Numbered from the stretch's first letter, positions 19,596 to 28,724 are shown. The stretch is DNA of 64,000 nucleotides from Pseudomonas sp. MPC6 (GCF_006094435.1 NZ_CP034783.1:6723001-6787000), one strand, 5' to 3'. Numbers and translations: made by a program. Notes: a model not told the origin generated them from the letters alone.

Positions 19596-20744
19596 TCAGC
19601 TCTGGGACGCGGCTTTGGGAAGAATGTCGTTGGCGACCATTTCACCAAACGGGCTGACATACCCGCCGCTTTTCGGCAATTCCGGACGTTCGATGTCCAG
19701 GTGCGGGAACAGCAATTCGGCGACGCGGTAGGATTCTTCCAAGTGGGGATAACCGGAGAAGATGAAGGTGTCGATGCCCAGCTCCGCATATTCCTTCACG
19801 CGGGCGGCCACGGTCGGGCCGTCGCCCACCAGTGCCGTACCGGCACCACCGCGCACCAGGCCAACGCCGGCCCACAGGTTGGGGCTGACTTCCAGGTTGT
19901 CGCGACTGCCGCCATGCAGTGCCGCCATGCGTTGCTGGCCGACCGAATCGAAGCGTGCCAGGGAAGCCTGGGCGCGGGAGATGGTTTCGTCGTCCAGGTG
20001 CGAGATCAAGCGATCGGCCGCTTGCCACGCCTCGGCATTGGTTTCACGCACGATCACATGCAGGCGAATGCCGAAACGCACGGTACGTCCGAGCTTCGCG
20101 GCTTTGGCGCGTACTTGTTCGATCTTCTCGGCCACGGCCGCAGGCGGCTCGCCCCAGGTCAGGACCATTTCGACCTGCTCTGCCGCGAGGTCTTGCGCCG
20201 CTTCCGAAGAACCGCCGAAGTACAGCGGCGGACGCGGTTGCTGGATCGGTGGATAGAGCAGCTTGGCACCCTTGACGCTGATGTGCTGACCGTCGTAATC
20301 GACGGTTTCCCCTTCCAGCACCCGACGCCAGATGCGGGTGAATTCCACCGAAGCCTGGTAGCGCTCTTCGTGGGTCAGGAACAAACCGTCACCGGCCAGT
20401 TCGTCCGGGTCGCCACCGGTGACCAGGTTGAACAGTGCACGACCGCCGGACAGGCGATCCAGGGTCGCGGCCTGACGCGCCGCCACCGTCGGGGAAATGA
20501 TCCCGGGGCGCAGGGCGACAAGGAATTTCAGGCGCTGGGTCACCGGAATCAGCGACGCCGCCACCAGCCACGAGTCTTCGCAGGAGCGCCCGGTGGGGAT
20601 CAACACCCCGCCGAAGCCCAGGCGATCCGCCGCTTGCGCGACTTGCTGCAGGTAACCGTGGTCGACGGCGCGAGCGCCTTCGGCGGTGCCAAGGTAATGG
20701 CCGTCGCCGTGGGTAGGCAGGAACCAGAAAATATTGAGGCTCAT
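19596..20744 (-). CDS. ssuD: FMNH2-dependent alkanesulfonate monooxygenase SsuD
   Basis: A 382-residue bacterial-luciferase-fold monooxygenase, the expected length for SsuD. Start [20 protein letters not shown]; conserved [20 protein letters not shown] and [20 protein letters not shown]. It cleaves sulfonates to sulfite and an aldehyde using FMNH2 supplied by SsuE. It lies between ssuA and ssuC in the operon. Cytoplasmic. Confidence 0.97.
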   Translation of the reverse strand: MSLNIFWFLPTHGDGHYLGTAEGARAVDHGYLQQVAQAADRLGFGGVLIPTGRSCEDSWLVAASLIPVTQRLKFLVALRPGIISPTVAARQAATLDRLSGGRALFNLVTGGDPDELAGDGLFLTHEERYQASVEFTRIWRRVLEGETVDYDGQHISVKGAKLLYPPIQQPRPPLYFGGSSEAAQDLAAEQVEMVLTWGEPPAAVAEKIEQVRAKAAKLGRTVRFGIRLHVIVRETNAEAWQAADRLISHLDDETISRAQASLARFDSVGQQRMAALHGGSRDNLEVSPNLWAGVGLVRGGAGTALVGDGPTVAARVKEYAELGIDTFIFSGYPHLEESYRVAELLFPHLDIERPELPKSGGYVSPFGEMVANDILPKAASQS

Positions 20745-20769
20745 GGAGTGGTCTCCTTAGGAAATCGGA

Positions 20770-21735
20770 TTATTGCGTTTTGGCAACGGCCGCCGGCGGC
20801 GTCCAGATCACGTCTTTGATGCTCAGCGGCTTGGGAATCAGCTTGAGCTGATGGAAGCTGTCGGCAATTTTCTGTTGGGCGGCGACCACTTCAGGGGTCA
20901 GGAACAGTGCGCCGTAGCCCTGGCGTTTCACCGAGGTCAGGGTGATGTCTTCCGGCAGGCCGAGCAGCGGCGAGACCTGTTTGGTCACCTCGACGGGATT
21001 GGCCTTGGACCATTCACCGACCGCGCGCACTTCTTCCACCAGGGTCTTGATCACCTCGGGATTTTTCTGCGCGTAGGGTTTGGTCGCCAGGTAGAACTGA
21101 TGGTTGTCGACGATGCCTTGGCCATCACGCAGGGTGCGGGCTTGCAACTGCTGTTCGGCAGCCGCCTGGTACGGGTCCCAGATCACCCAGGCATCGACGC
21201 TGCCACGCTCGAACGCGGCGCGGGCATCGGCCGGTGGCAGGAACACGGTCTGGATGTCGGTGTATTTGAGGCCGGCGTCTTCCAGCGCACGGACCAGCAG
21301 GTAGTGCACGTTGGAGCCTTTGTTCAGGACGACTTTCTTGCCCTTGAGCTCCTGTACCGATTTGATCGGCGAGTCCTTCGGCACCAGGATCGCTTCGCTG
21401 TGCGGCGCCGGTGGTTCATAGGCGACGTAGAGCAGATCGGCGCCGGCCGCCTGGGCGAATACCGGTGGCGTTTCGCCGGTGACGCCGAAGTCGATGGAGC
21501 CGACGTTCAGGCCTTCCAGCAGCTGCGGGCCACCGGGAAATTCGGTCCATTGCACGTCCACGCCTTGGGCGGCGAGGCGTTTTTCCAGGGTGCCTTTGGC
21601 TTTGAGCAGCACCAGGGTGCCGTACTTTTGATAACCGATCCGTAAGGTCTCGGCCTGAGCTTGAGTAATGACGCCGAAGGACACAGCCGCAGCAAACAGA
21701 GCGACCAGACCACGACGCAAAATGACAGTGCGCAT
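20770..21735 (-). CDS. ssuA: Periplasmic aliphatic sulfonate-binding protein SsuA
   Basis: A 321-residue binding protein with a signal peptide ending near ITQAQAETLRIGYQ. The body shows YGTLVLLKAKGTLEKRL, EFPGGPQLLEGLNVGSIDFG and DAWVIWDPYQAAAEQQL, as in SsuA/TauA proteins. The start at 21735 is preceded by AAGGAGA; the frame open to 21771 adds twelve residues without a good site. It feeds the SsuBC transporter. ssuD follows after 25 bases. Confidence 0.94.
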   Translation of the reverse strand: MRTVILRRGLVALFAAAVSFGVITQAQAETLRIGYQKYGTLVLLKAKGTLEKRLAAQGVDVQWTEFPGGPQLLEGLNVGSIDFGVTGETPPVFAQAAGADLLYVAYEPPAPHSEAILVPKDSPIKSVQELKGKKVVLNKGSNVHYLLVRALEDAGLKYTDIQTVFLPPADARAAFERGSVDAWVIWDPYQAAAEQQLQARTLRDGQGIVDNHQFYLATKPYAQKNPEVIKTLVEEVRAVGEWSKANPVEVTKQVSPLLGLPEDITLTSVKRQGYGALFLTPEVVAAQQKIADSFHQLKLIPKPLSIKDVIWTPPAAVAKTQ

Positions 21736-21836
21736 AGCGCTCTCCTTTTTGCAGTAGGGTTTTGGCTGCACCTGCTTGCCCGTTAGCGGGCCAGTAAGGT
21801 GAGTACTTCAAATTCAGGTGTGGCTAAAGTGCGGGC

Positions 21837-22430
21837 TTAAATGCTCCAGCGAGCACTCAACAAACGTTCATTCAACAGGTTCGGGTCGATCGGCTTTGGC
21901 CGTCGGGCCATGGCGCTGAAAAACAGCTCCAGCGATTCGCTCAATCGTTGCTCCAGCTCCGGCGCCAATTGCGCCAGGGCGCTGCCTTCGCCATAAGCGA
22001 TCTGGCTGTCGACGGCGAAAATCCCATGGAGCATTTCCTGGGCCTTCAATGCCGACAACACCGGCTTGAGCGCGTAATCCACCGCCAGCATGTGGGCGAT
22101 GCTGCCACCGGTGGCCATCGGCAACACCACTTTATGGGCCAGCGCGCGCTCGGGCAGCAGGTCCAGCACGGTTTTCAATGCGCCGGAGAACGATGCCTTG
22201 TAGACCGGGGTCGCGATCAGCAGCCCGTCAGCATTTTCAATCTGTTGCAGCAGGTCGATCACCTTCGGGCTGTCGAACCGTGCGTGCAGCAAGTCTTCGG
22301 CCGGGAAGTCCCGTACCTGATAACTCACCACTTCCACACCTTGCTCCTGCAACCAACGTTGCGAGCGTTCCAGCAGCACCCCGGAACGGGAGCGTTGGCT
22401 GGGACTGCCACCGAGTGAGACAACCAGCAT
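21837..22430 (-). CDS. ssuE: NADPH-dependent FMN reductase SsuE
   Basis: A 197-residue flavodoxin-fold reductase: start [20 protein letters not shown] (phosphate-binding loop), [20 protein letters not shown] and [19 protein letters not shown]. It reduces FMN for SsuD. It is the first gene of the operon ssuE-A-D-C-B-F; the promoter must lie in the AT-rich region at 22431-22580. Confidence 0.95.
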   Translation of the reverse strand: MLVVSLGGSPSQRSRSGVLLERSQRWLQEQGVEVVSYQVRDFPAEDLLHARFDSPKVIDLLQQIENADGLLIATPVYKASFSGALKTVLDLLPERALAHKVVLPMATGGSIAHMLAVDYALKPVLSALKAQEMLHGIFAVDSQIAYGEGSALAQLAPELEQRLSESLELFFSAMARRPKPIDPNLLNERLLSARWSI

Positions 22431-22502
22431 TCAGACGATTCCTTGTACGGTGTTGGCGATTCGCGGTTTGCGGTCTCGCGTTGATGGAGAGACCTTAACA
22501 GG

Positions 22503-22524
22503 TGATTTATATATCTATAAATCA
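22503..22524. promoter_or_regulatory. Inverted repeat upstream of ssuE (candidate operator)
   Basis: TGATTTATA and TATAAATCA are perfect 9-base inverted arms separated by four bases, in an AT-rich stretch about 75 bases before the ssuE start. The position fits a promoter or an operator for a sulfur-starvation regulator, but I cannot name the protein. It could also simply include a -10 element. Confidence 0.5.
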
Positions 22525-22579
22525 TAATTATTCATTTAGTTATTCGTTAAAGTTCTATGCGAACTATTTTTCCCCAGGC

Positions 22580-22606
22580 AAAAAAACAGGCCATCGAAAT
22601 GGCCTG
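22580..22606 (-). terminator. Intrinsic terminator downstream of lsfA
   Basis: CAGGCCAT and ATGGCCTG (perfect 8-base arms, loop CGAA on the plus strand) followed on the minus strand by seven T. It lies about 95 bases beyond the lsfA stop and closes that transcript before the ssu promoter. Confidence 0.85.
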
Positions 22607-22657
22607 AAATCCCCTGCTTTTATGGATGATTTGAATCTTGCACTGGCCGGTCTGCCG

Positions 22658-22680
22658 CCTTCGCGGGCAAGCCCGCGATA
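22658..22680. repeat. Single REP half-element
   Basis: CCTTCGCGGGCAAGCCCGCG is one REP hairpin without a partner, between the lsfA stop codon and its terminator. Confidence 0.65.
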
Positions 22681-22700
22681 GCGATTGCGGCCATACAGCA

Positions 22701-23339
22701 CTATTTGTTCGGCTGCGGCGTCAGACGCAGGTACGGCTTCACCGCGCGATACCCCTGGGGAAAGCGTTTCCTGATCTCATCTTCATCCTTGAGCGACGGC
22801 ACGATCACCACTTCATCACCGTCCTGCCAGTTGGCCGGGGTTGCCACCTTGTAGTTATCCGTGAGTTGCAGCGAATCGATCACCCGCAGGATTTCATTGA
22901 AGTTTCGACCGGTGCTCGCCGGATAGGTGATGGTCAACCGGACCTTTTTGTTCGGGTCGATCACAAACAACGAACGTACGGTCAAGGTGTCATTGGCGTT
23001 GGGGTGGATCAGGTCATAGAGGTCCGACACCTTGCGATCGGCATCGGCCAGGATCGGGAAGTTGACGATCGTGTTCTGGGTTTCGTTGATGTCTTCGATC
23101 CATCGGTGGTGCGAATCCACCGGGTCTACCGACAACGCGATGGCCTTGACCCCACGTTGGGCGAACTCGTCTTTCAACTTGGCCGTGAAGCCGAGTTCAG
23201 TAGTGCACACGGGTGTGAAGTCCGCCGGGTGGGAAAACAGCACGCCCCAGCTATCACCCAGCCACTCGTGAAAACGGAGGGTGCCGACGCTGGAATCCTG
23301 TTCGAAATCGGGGGCGGTATCGCCCAGTCTGAGGCTCAT
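22701..23339 (-). CDS. lsfA: 1-Cys peroxiredoxin LsfA
   Basis: A 212-residue Prx6-type peroxiredoxin. The peroxidatic cysteine is Cys45 in HPADFTPVCTTELG. Typical stretches ALSVDPVDSHHRWIEDI and FPILADADRKVSDLYDLI follow, with the long C-terminal domain of the 1-Cys group. I chose the ATG at 23339 (CCAGGAGCAGCACC upstream); the longer frame to 23396 has no support. LsfA is known as a sulfate-starvation-induced protein in Pseudomonas, consistent with its position beside ssu. It removes peroxides in the cytoplasm. Confidence 0.94.
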   Translation of the reverse strand: MSLRLGDTAPDFEQDSSVGTLRFHEWLGDSWGVLFSHPADFTPVCTTELGFTAKLKDEFAQRGVKAIALSVDPVDSHHRWIEDINETQNTIVNFPILADADRKVSDLYDLIHPNANDTLTVRSLFVIDPNKKVRLTITYPASTGRNFNEILRVIDSLQLTDNYKVATPANWQDGDEVVIVPSLKDEDEIRKRFPQGYRAVKPYLRLTPQPNK

Positions 23340-23439
23340 GGTGCTGCTCCTGGTGAGTGCTGGATGAGCCCAACTGTGCCTGTATTTTTTATTCATTAAA
23401 AAGAATAAATATCGATTTGTTTAGACCATAAATGAATAT

Positions 23440-23614
23440 TAAATATCTGTTCACTGGACTTGATCCTGCCGCGGGGCGACTCTCCGCGACAAGGTTCGAG
23501 AAGGCCTTGAGTCGCTGCAAAAAAGCGCGATTTCGACGAAGGCTCACGGCGTGAGCCTGCTATCGAAAACGTAAAAGCCCCGCCCGGCGTGATGCCGGGC
23601 GGGGCTTTTTTACA
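23440..23614 (+). ncRNA. Candidate structured noncoding RNA between lsfA and the first porin gene
   Basis: Three strong stems follow in a row. GCGACTC (23476) pairs with GAGTCGC (23509). TTTCGA plus GGCTCAC (23531-23547) pair with GTGAGCC plus TCGAAA (23551-23568). A GC-rich terminator with six T on the plus strand ends at 23612. An AT-rich stretch with a TTGTTT and TATTAAA-like element lies at 23417-23446. No coding frame fits. Strand is inferred from the longer T-run; the last stem can also terminate the porin message on the minus strand. Confidence 0.4.
23573..23612. terminator. Bidirectional intrinsic terminator after the first oprD-family gene
   Basis: AAAAGCCCCGCCCGGC and GCCGGGCGGGGCTTTTTT form a long perfect stem with T on both strands. 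It lies 20 bases beyond the porin stop at 23633. Confidence 0.92.
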
Positions 23615-23632
23615 TCGCTGACGCGAGCGCTA

Positions 23633-24973
23633 TTACAACAGCGGGATCGAGTAGCTGAGGATCAGGCGGTTTTCGTCCTGGTCGCGAACGCCCGGGATGT
23701 TGGTGCGCCATGTCGCGTTTTTCCACATGAAACCAACGTTTTTCAACGGCCCCTCAGGTACGACGTAACCCACGGTCAGGTCGCGTTCCCACTCGGAACG
23801 GTTGGCGTTGTTTTGCACACCACCGGCGTTGACGGTATCGATGTCGTCGCCACGCAAGTAAACCAGGCCAGCGGTCAAGCCAGGCACGCCGACCTTCGCG
23901 AAATCGTAGGCATAGCGAGCCTGCCAGGTGCGCTCACCGGCACGGCCAAACTTCTGGATCTGCATGTCAGTGATGGTGTAGTTCGACGAACCGTCGCCCT
24001 GGTTCAACCAAGGGAAGTCGCTGCTACCGTTGCTGACCTGGTAACCGGCACCGAAGGTGTGACCGGCAACGGTGTACAGGAACAGACCGCTGTACAGGTT
24101 GTTGTCGACCTTGCCCTTGCCGCTCGGCATACCGGTGTAGTTGCCGTTGCTGTAGTAAGCCGGGGTATTGCTGTTGGCACCGTCATCGGAGCTGTTGAAG
24201 TAGCGCAAGTCAGACTTCAATACGCCCGGACCGATGGCCCAGTTATGCACCAGCCCCAAGAAGTGCTGCTTGTAGAAGTCTTCGAGGTTGCCGTAGTAAT
24301 ACTGGGCCGTCAGGTCTTTGGTGATTTTGTAGTCACCGCCGCCGTAGATGAATTTGTTGCTGTTGGCGACACGCGGGTTGGCGCCACCGATGCTCAGCTC
24401 TTCATTGCTGCTGGAGTTACGGCCCTTGACGTGCTCGATCTGGCCACCGATCAGGGTCAGGTTTTTGATCTCGCCGGAGGTGATCTGGCCACCCTGCCAG
24501 GTTTGCGGCAACAGGCGACCGTCGTTGGTCACGATAACGGGCAGTTTTGGCTGCAGGGTGCCCAGCTTCAACTCGGTCTGGGAGATCTTGGCCTTGGCCG
24601 TCAGGCCCAGGCTGGAAAAGTTATCGACCGCTTCGCCGTTGGATTCGCTTGGGAAAACGGTGCCACCGTAGGCCGCGCCGTTGGCTGCACCGTTAGTGCC
24701 GCCGCCCGAATCCAGACGCACGCCCAACAGGCCGATGGCGTCGACGCCGAGGCCTACGGTGCCTTGGGTATACCCGGAGATGAACCGCAGATCGAAGCCT
24801 TGGCCCCATTCTTCGTTTCTGCTTGGATTGGCAGCACCGCTACGGTTATCCGTGTTGATGTAGAAGTTGCGCAGCCCCAATGTTGCCTTGCTGTCTTCGA
24901 TGAAACCGGCGGCGCCTGCCTGCTGCGCCAAAACCCCTACGGCCACAGCCAGGGCCAAGGTGGACTTGTTCAT
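23633..24973 (-). CDS. OprD-family outer-membrane porin (first copy)
   Basis: A 446-residue protein with a signal peptide (MNKSTLALAVAVGVLAQQ, cleaved near GAAGF) and a body rich in alternating hydrophobic/aromatic strands. Family markers are AGFIEDSKATLGLRNFYINT at the mature N-terminus, GLGVDAIGLLGVRLDSG, and the C-terminal strand ending NRLILSYSIPLL. OprD-family channels take up specific small solutes such as amino acids and carboxylates across the outer membrane; the substrate is not known here. The signal region is identical to that of the second copy at 25388, showing duplication or gene conversion. The Shine-Dalgarno is GGAG. Confidence 0.93.
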   Translation of the reverse strand: MNKSTLALAVAVGVLAQQAGAAGFIEDSKATLGLRNFYINTDNRSGAANPSRNEEWGQGFDLRFISGYTQGTVGLGVDAIGLLGVRLDSGGGTNGAANGAAYGGTVFPSESNGEAVDNFSSLGLTAKAKISQTELKLGTLQPKLPVIVTNDGRLLPQTWQGGQITSGEIKNLTLIGGQIEHVKGRNSSSNEELSIGGANPRVANSNKFIYGGGDYKITKDLTAQYYYGNLEDFYKQHFLGLVHNWAIGPGVLKSDLRYFNSSDDGANSNTPAYYSNGNYTGMPSGKGKVDNNLYSGLFLYTVAGHTFGAGYQVSNGSSDFPWLNQGDGSSNYTITDMQIQKFGRAGERTWQARYAYDFAKVGVPGLTAGLVYLRGDDIDTVNAGGVQNNANRSEWERDLTVGYVVPEGPLKNVGFMWKNATWRTNIPGVRDQDENRLILSYSIPLL

Positions 24974-25054
24974 GTTTCGCTCCTTTCATTTCTAATTTTT
25001 TACGGTCCAGGTCCTGGGTCGAGTGCCCGGATCCTGGAGGCGCAATCAGCGCCG
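24974..25054 (-). promoter_or_regulatory. Leader of the first porin gene with conserved hairpins
   Basis: On the minus strand, reading toward the ATG, there is a GGCGC/GCGCC hairpin (about 25038-25052), then a hairpin whose arms are GGATCCGGGCA and CCAGGACC (about 25004-25036), then AATTAGAAATGAAAGGAGCG before the start. The same order of elements occurs before the second porin gene at 26717. Confidence 0.55.
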
Positions 25055-25340
25055 TGCTGCGGTTGCCCACCGCGATGCGGCCGGCATGATAATCGCAAAA
25101 TAATTTATTTCATCATTTTTTTATTCCATTAAGGAATATAGATTTGCAGCCTTTATCCAGGGCCGGGATACGGGGTATCCGCCAGTAAGCCAAATCAAAT
25201 CGGGTTGTTACTGCTGTCTGGGGCGGGTGTTTACCGGGCCTGACGAGTGCCTGATGGATGCACTTTAAGGGGCGGAAACAAAAACTAAAAAGAATAAAAA
25301 ATTAGCATCATTGACAATTTTGGAATAACAAAAAAAATCC
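25055..25340. other. AT-rich intergenic region between the porin genes
   Basis: About 290 bases without a credible gene. It contains AT-rich tracts (25090-25135, 25280-25340) likely to include the promoter of the first porin gene. No repeats of the REP class are present. Confidence 0.6.
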
Positions 25341-25376
25341 AAAAAAAAGCCTCGCCCCAGCAGGGCAAGGCTTTTT
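25341..25376 (-). terminator. Intrinsic terminator of the second oprD-family gene
   Basis: On the minus strand AGCCTTGCCC and GGGCGAGGCT form the stem, followed by eight T. It lies just after the stop at 25388. Confidence 0.92.
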
Positions 25377-25387
25377 CGGAGTATCTG

Positions 25388-26716
25388 TTACAGGAAGCTA
25401 TAGGTGTAGTTGAAGATCAGACGGGTCTGGTCCTGGTCGGCAATACCGGTATCGCTGCCACGGTAGGTGCCATGACGTAGCGTCGTGCCGAAACCTTTAA
25501 GAGGACCCTGCTGGATGACATAGTCCACTCGCAAGTCGCGTTCCCACTCGGACTGATCGCCACCAATGCCGTTGGCGGCTTTGATGTTATCGCCGTGCAG
25601 GTAGGCAATCGAGGTTTTCAGGCCTGGAACACCCAGGGAAGCGAAGTCGAGGGTGTACTGGCCGAAGGTGGTGTTTTCACCAGCCCGGACGAAGCCGTTG
25701 ATCATCGAATCGGTAAACGAATAGAAGCTCGCGCCGCCGGCCCCTTCGTTACGACCGTTGCCATCGACCACGTTGCCCTGGTTCAGGTAAACGAAGCCGC
25801 CGTCATCGCTGACACGCTGATGGCCGAGCAGGAACGCGTTGGCACCCAGGGTATAGGTGAACATGGCGCTCCAGGTCTTGTTATCGACCTCGCCCGGTGT
25901 CTTGGCGTAACCGCCGTTGTTATTGAACCGGTAGCCCACATCGCCGTTCTTGCCGTCGGAGCTGCTGTCGAAATAGCGCAGGTCAGACTTGAAGGACTGG
26001 TTGGCGCTGATCGGGAGGACGTGCACCAGGCCGAAGAAGTTCTGCTTGTAGTAATCTTCCAGGTTCGCATGGTAGTACTGCAGGGTGAGGTCTTTGGTGA
26101 CCTTCCAGTCCGCACCGGCATAACGGAATTGGTTGCTTTCCTCGGTGCCGCCAGCCACTGCCAGGCCGGTGGTGTTGGACGAAGCACGGCCCGCAGCGTG
26201 CTCGAGCTGGCCGACGTTGAGGGTCACGTTGTCGATTTCCTTGGAGGTGATGGTGCCACCTTCAAAGGTCTGGGGCAGCAGACGGCTGTCGTTCGCTACC
26301 AGAATCGGCATGTTGGGTTGCAGGGCGCCACCATAGTGGGCCTCGGTCTTCGAGAAGCGCGCCTTGACGTTACCTGCCACGCGGCTGTACGTGTCCGATG
26401 CCGAACCGTCGGTGTCGCTTGGGAAGAACGAGTTGTTATCCGGATGATGACCACGGCCACCCTCGAGGTGGATACCGAGGAGCGCCTGGGCGTCAAAACC
26501 AAAACCGACAATACCTTGGGTGAAGCCGGACAGATAATCGAACTTCAGGCCTTCAGCGGTTTCGCGCTGATCCGCGCCGCCATCGCGATTATCGTTGTTG
26601 TAGTACATGGTGCGGGAACTGATGGAAGCCTTGCTGTCTTCGATGAAACCCGCGGCGCCTGCCTGCTGCGCCAAAACCCCTACGGCCACGGCCAGAGCCA
26701 AGGTGGACTTGTTCAT
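25388..26716 (-). CDS. OprD-family outer-membrane porin (second copy)
   Basis: A 442-residue OprD-family channel. The first 30 residues (signal MNKSTLALAVAVGVLAQQ through GAAGFIEDSKA) are identical to the neighbouring paralogue, then the sequences diverge (SISSRTMYYNNDNRDGGADQ). The C-terminal strand RLIFNYTYSFL ends in an aromatic residue, as needed for barrel insertion. Other family features: GFGFDAQALLGIHLEGGRG and YYHANLEDYYKQNFFGLVH. The substrate is unknown; the tandem pair probably has two related specificities. GGAGCGACACA precedes the ATG. Confidence 0.93.
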   Translation of the reverse strand: MNKSTLALAVAVGVLAQQAGAAGFIEDSKASISSRTMYYNNDNRDGGADQRETAEGLKFDYLSGFTQGIVGFGFDAQALLGIHLEGGRGHHPDNNSFFPSDTDGSASDTYSRVAGNVKARFSKTEAHYGGALQPNMPILVANDSRLLPQTFEGGTITSKEIDNVTLNVGQLEHAAGRASSNTTGLAVAGGTEESNQFRYAGADWKVTKDLTLQYYHANLEDYYKQNFFGLVHVLPISANQSFKSDLRYFDSSSDGKNGDVGYRFNNNGGYAKTPGEVDNKTWSAMFTYTLGANAFLLGHQRVSDDGGFVYLNQGNVVDGNGRNEGAGGASFYSFTDSMINGFVRAGENTTFGQYTLDFASLGVPGLKTSIAYLHGDNIKAANGIGGDQSEWERDLRVDYVIQQGPLKGFGTTLRHGTYRGSDTGIADQDQTRLIFNYTYSFL

Positions 26717-26810
26717 TGTGTCGCTCCTCTCGTTTCTAATTCTTGTAGTCCTGGTCCCGGGTCATCTGCCCGGGATCCTAAGATGCGCGATTAGCGCCAG
26801 ACCGTGACCC
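26717..26810 (-). promoter_or_regulatory. Leader of the second porin gene with conserved hairpins
   Basis: On the minus strand GGATCCCGGGCAGATGACCC with CCCGGGACC forms a stem (about 26751-26779). GGCGC/TGCGC elements precede it and AATTAGAAACGAGAGGAGCG follows it before the ATG. This matches the leader of the first porin element by element, although the bases between differ. Confidence 0.55.
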
Positions 26811-27150
26811 ACAAGTCAATCGTAACCATGTGTGTCTACGACCATAGTCTAATCCCCGGTTTTTTAGTCATTGAGCGGTCATGAGCTCGTCATAATCCCA
26901 AAAAGAACTATCAAAAAAAATTTCTTATGCTTTTTGGAATAAAGTCCACCCGCGAAATAGAGCGATCGCCCTAAACGCAAATTCCTAAAAGGTATTTGTA
27001 ATAAATTTTTTAGATCGATAGGCCCTGACGCAATTCGGTAACATTCCCCCCGAAAACGGCGATGCCAGGCCAACCAAACGCGCACTATCCGGTCGATTTA
27101 TTACAGTTTGTGTATCGCTCGCATTTTCTCTGACGGATCATGCGACGAAC
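26811..27150. other. AT-rich intergenic region upstream of the second porin gene
   Basis: About 340 bases without a credible gene. AT-rich around 26900-27020 (for example ATAAATTTTTTAGATCG), where the porin promoter probably lies. A short 68-codon frame on the minus strand (26879-27085) has no family resemblance and no ribosome-binding site worth noting. Confidence 0.6.
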
Positions 27151-27245
27151 CCTGTAGGAGCCGGCTTGCTGGCGAACGCGGCATGTCAGGCGACATCAAT
27201 GTTGAATGTGACGGCCTCTTCGCTGGCAAGCCAGCTCCTACAGGG
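27151..27245. repeat. REP pair (GGCTTGC-TGGC type)
   Basis: Left arm GTAGGAGCCGGCTTGCTGGC, right arm GCTGGCAAGCCAGCTCCTAC. The spacer holds TGTCAGGCGACATCAATGTT, related to the spacers at 6050 and 34856. It lies 35 bases beyond the argA stop. Confidence 0.9.
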
Positions 27246-27279
27246 GTCGTGTCGAAGAATGGACAGACCCCAATAGGTG

Positions 27280-28578
27280 TCAGAGGGTTTTTTCGAAGAT
27301 CTTCGAGTTGCGCTGATAGTTGTACAGCGAAGCCCGGGCCGATGGCAGACGTTCGACACTGCTTGGCACAAAACCACGCTCGCGAAACCAGTGGGCGGTC
27401 CGGGTCGTCAGGACGAACAAGGTATTGAGCCCCTGCGCCCGTGCGCGGGTCTCGATCCGTTCCAGCAGCTCATCCCCGCGCCCGCCATGGCGGTACTCCG
27501 GGTTCACCGCCAGACAGGCCAGCTCCCCGGCATCCGAATCGGCAATCTGATACAGCGCCGCACAGGCGATGATCATCCCTTCGCGCTCGACCACGCTGAA
27601 CTGCTCGATCTCACGCTCCAGCACTTCGCGGGAACGGCGCACCAGAATCCCCTGCTCTTCCAGCGGGCTGATCAGATCCAGCAACCCACCGACGTCTTCA
27701 ATGGCCGCTTCGCGCACAATTTCGAATTGCTCCTGGGCCACCAGCGTACCGCCACCATCACGGGTGAACAGTTCGGTCAGCAATGCGCCGTTTTCGACAT
27801 AACTGACGATATGACTGCGGGCGACACCGCCGCGACAGGCTTCAGCGGCTGCGTCCAGCAGTTCGCCCTGATAGTCGCTGCCCAAACGCTGCAAATGCGC
27901 CGGCACCTGCTGCGGACGCAACTCGCGAACCAGACGCCCGTTTTCGTCGATAAGGCCGAGGTCGGCGCCGAACAACAGCAGTTTGTCCGCCTCGAGGTCG
28001 ATGGCCGCGCGCGTGGCGACATCTTCGCAGGCGAGGTTGAAAATCTCGCCGGTCGGCGAGTAGCCCAACGGCGACAGCAGCACGATGGAGCGCTCATCCA
28101 GCAGGCGGTTGATGCCCTTGCGATCGACCCGGCGCACCTCTCCGGTGTGGTGATAGTCGACGCCTTCCAGCACGCCGATCGGCCGCGCCGTCACCAGGTT
28201 GCCGCTGGCCACCCGCAGGCGCGAGCCCTGCATCGGCGATGAGGCCATGTCCATCGACAGTCGCGCTTCGATGGCGATGCGCAACTGGCCGACCGCATCG
28301 ATCACACACTCGAGGGTCGCGGCATCGGTGATGCGCATGCCGTGGTGGTAATGCGGGGTCAGGCCGCGGGCGGCAAGGCGGGTTTCAATTTGTGGACGGG
28401 AACCGTGCACCAGCACCAGTCGCACGCCCAGGCTGTGCAACAGCACCAGGTCGTGGACGATATTGCCGAAGTTCGGGTGCTCGACGCCGTCGCCGGGGAG
28501 CATGACGACAAAGGTGCAATCGCGGTGGGCGTTGATGTAGGGCGAAGCGTGACGAAGCCAATTGACGTATTCGGGCAT
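27280..28578 (-). CDS. argA: N-acetylglutamate synthase ArgA
   Basis: A 432-residue protein, the usual length for Pseudomonas ArgA. It combines an N-terminal amino-acid-kinase-like domain (LVLVHGSRPQIETRLAARG, VLLSPLGYSPTGEIFNLA) that binds the feedback inhibitor arginine with a C-terminal GNAT acetyltransferase domain (CLAVNPEYRHGGRGDELLER). It makes N-acetylglutamate from glutamate and acetyl-CoA, the first step of arginine synthesis. I start at MPEYVNWLRHASPYINAHRD (28578); the TTG-started frame to 28608 adds ten residues. argE is 242 bases upstream in the same direction, with a REP pair between. Confidence 0.96.
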   Translation of the reverse strand: MPEYVNWLRHASPYINAHRDCTFVVMLPGDGVEHPNFGNIVHDLVLLHSLGVRLVLVHGSRPQIETRLAARGLTPHYHHGMRITDAATLECVIDAVGQLRIAIEARLSMDMASSPMQGSRLRVASGNLVTARPIGVLEGVDYHHTGEVRRVDRKGINRLLDERSIVLLSPLGYSPTGEIFNLACEDVATRAAIDLEADKLLLFGADLGLIDENGRLVRELRPQQVPAHLQRLGSDYQGELLDAAAEACRGGVARSHIVSYVENGALLTELFTRDGGGTLVAQEQFEIVREAAIEDVGGLLDLISPLEEQGILVRRSREVLEREIEQFSVVEREGMIIACAALYQIADSDAGELACLAVNPEYRHGGRGDELLERIETRARAQGLNTLFVLTTRTAHWFRERGFVPSSVERLPSARASLYNYQRNSKIFEKTL

Positions 28579-28724
28579 GAACCTGGGCCTGTTATAAATA
28601 GCAGCCAAAAAATGGGCGAAACAGAAAATGCACAGCGGGCTGATGGTTATCGTCGGAACAGGCTAGGCGACACGCGCGTTCTCCTCATGAATACGGGTTG
28701 GAACCCTGGCAATTTAACCGCCCC

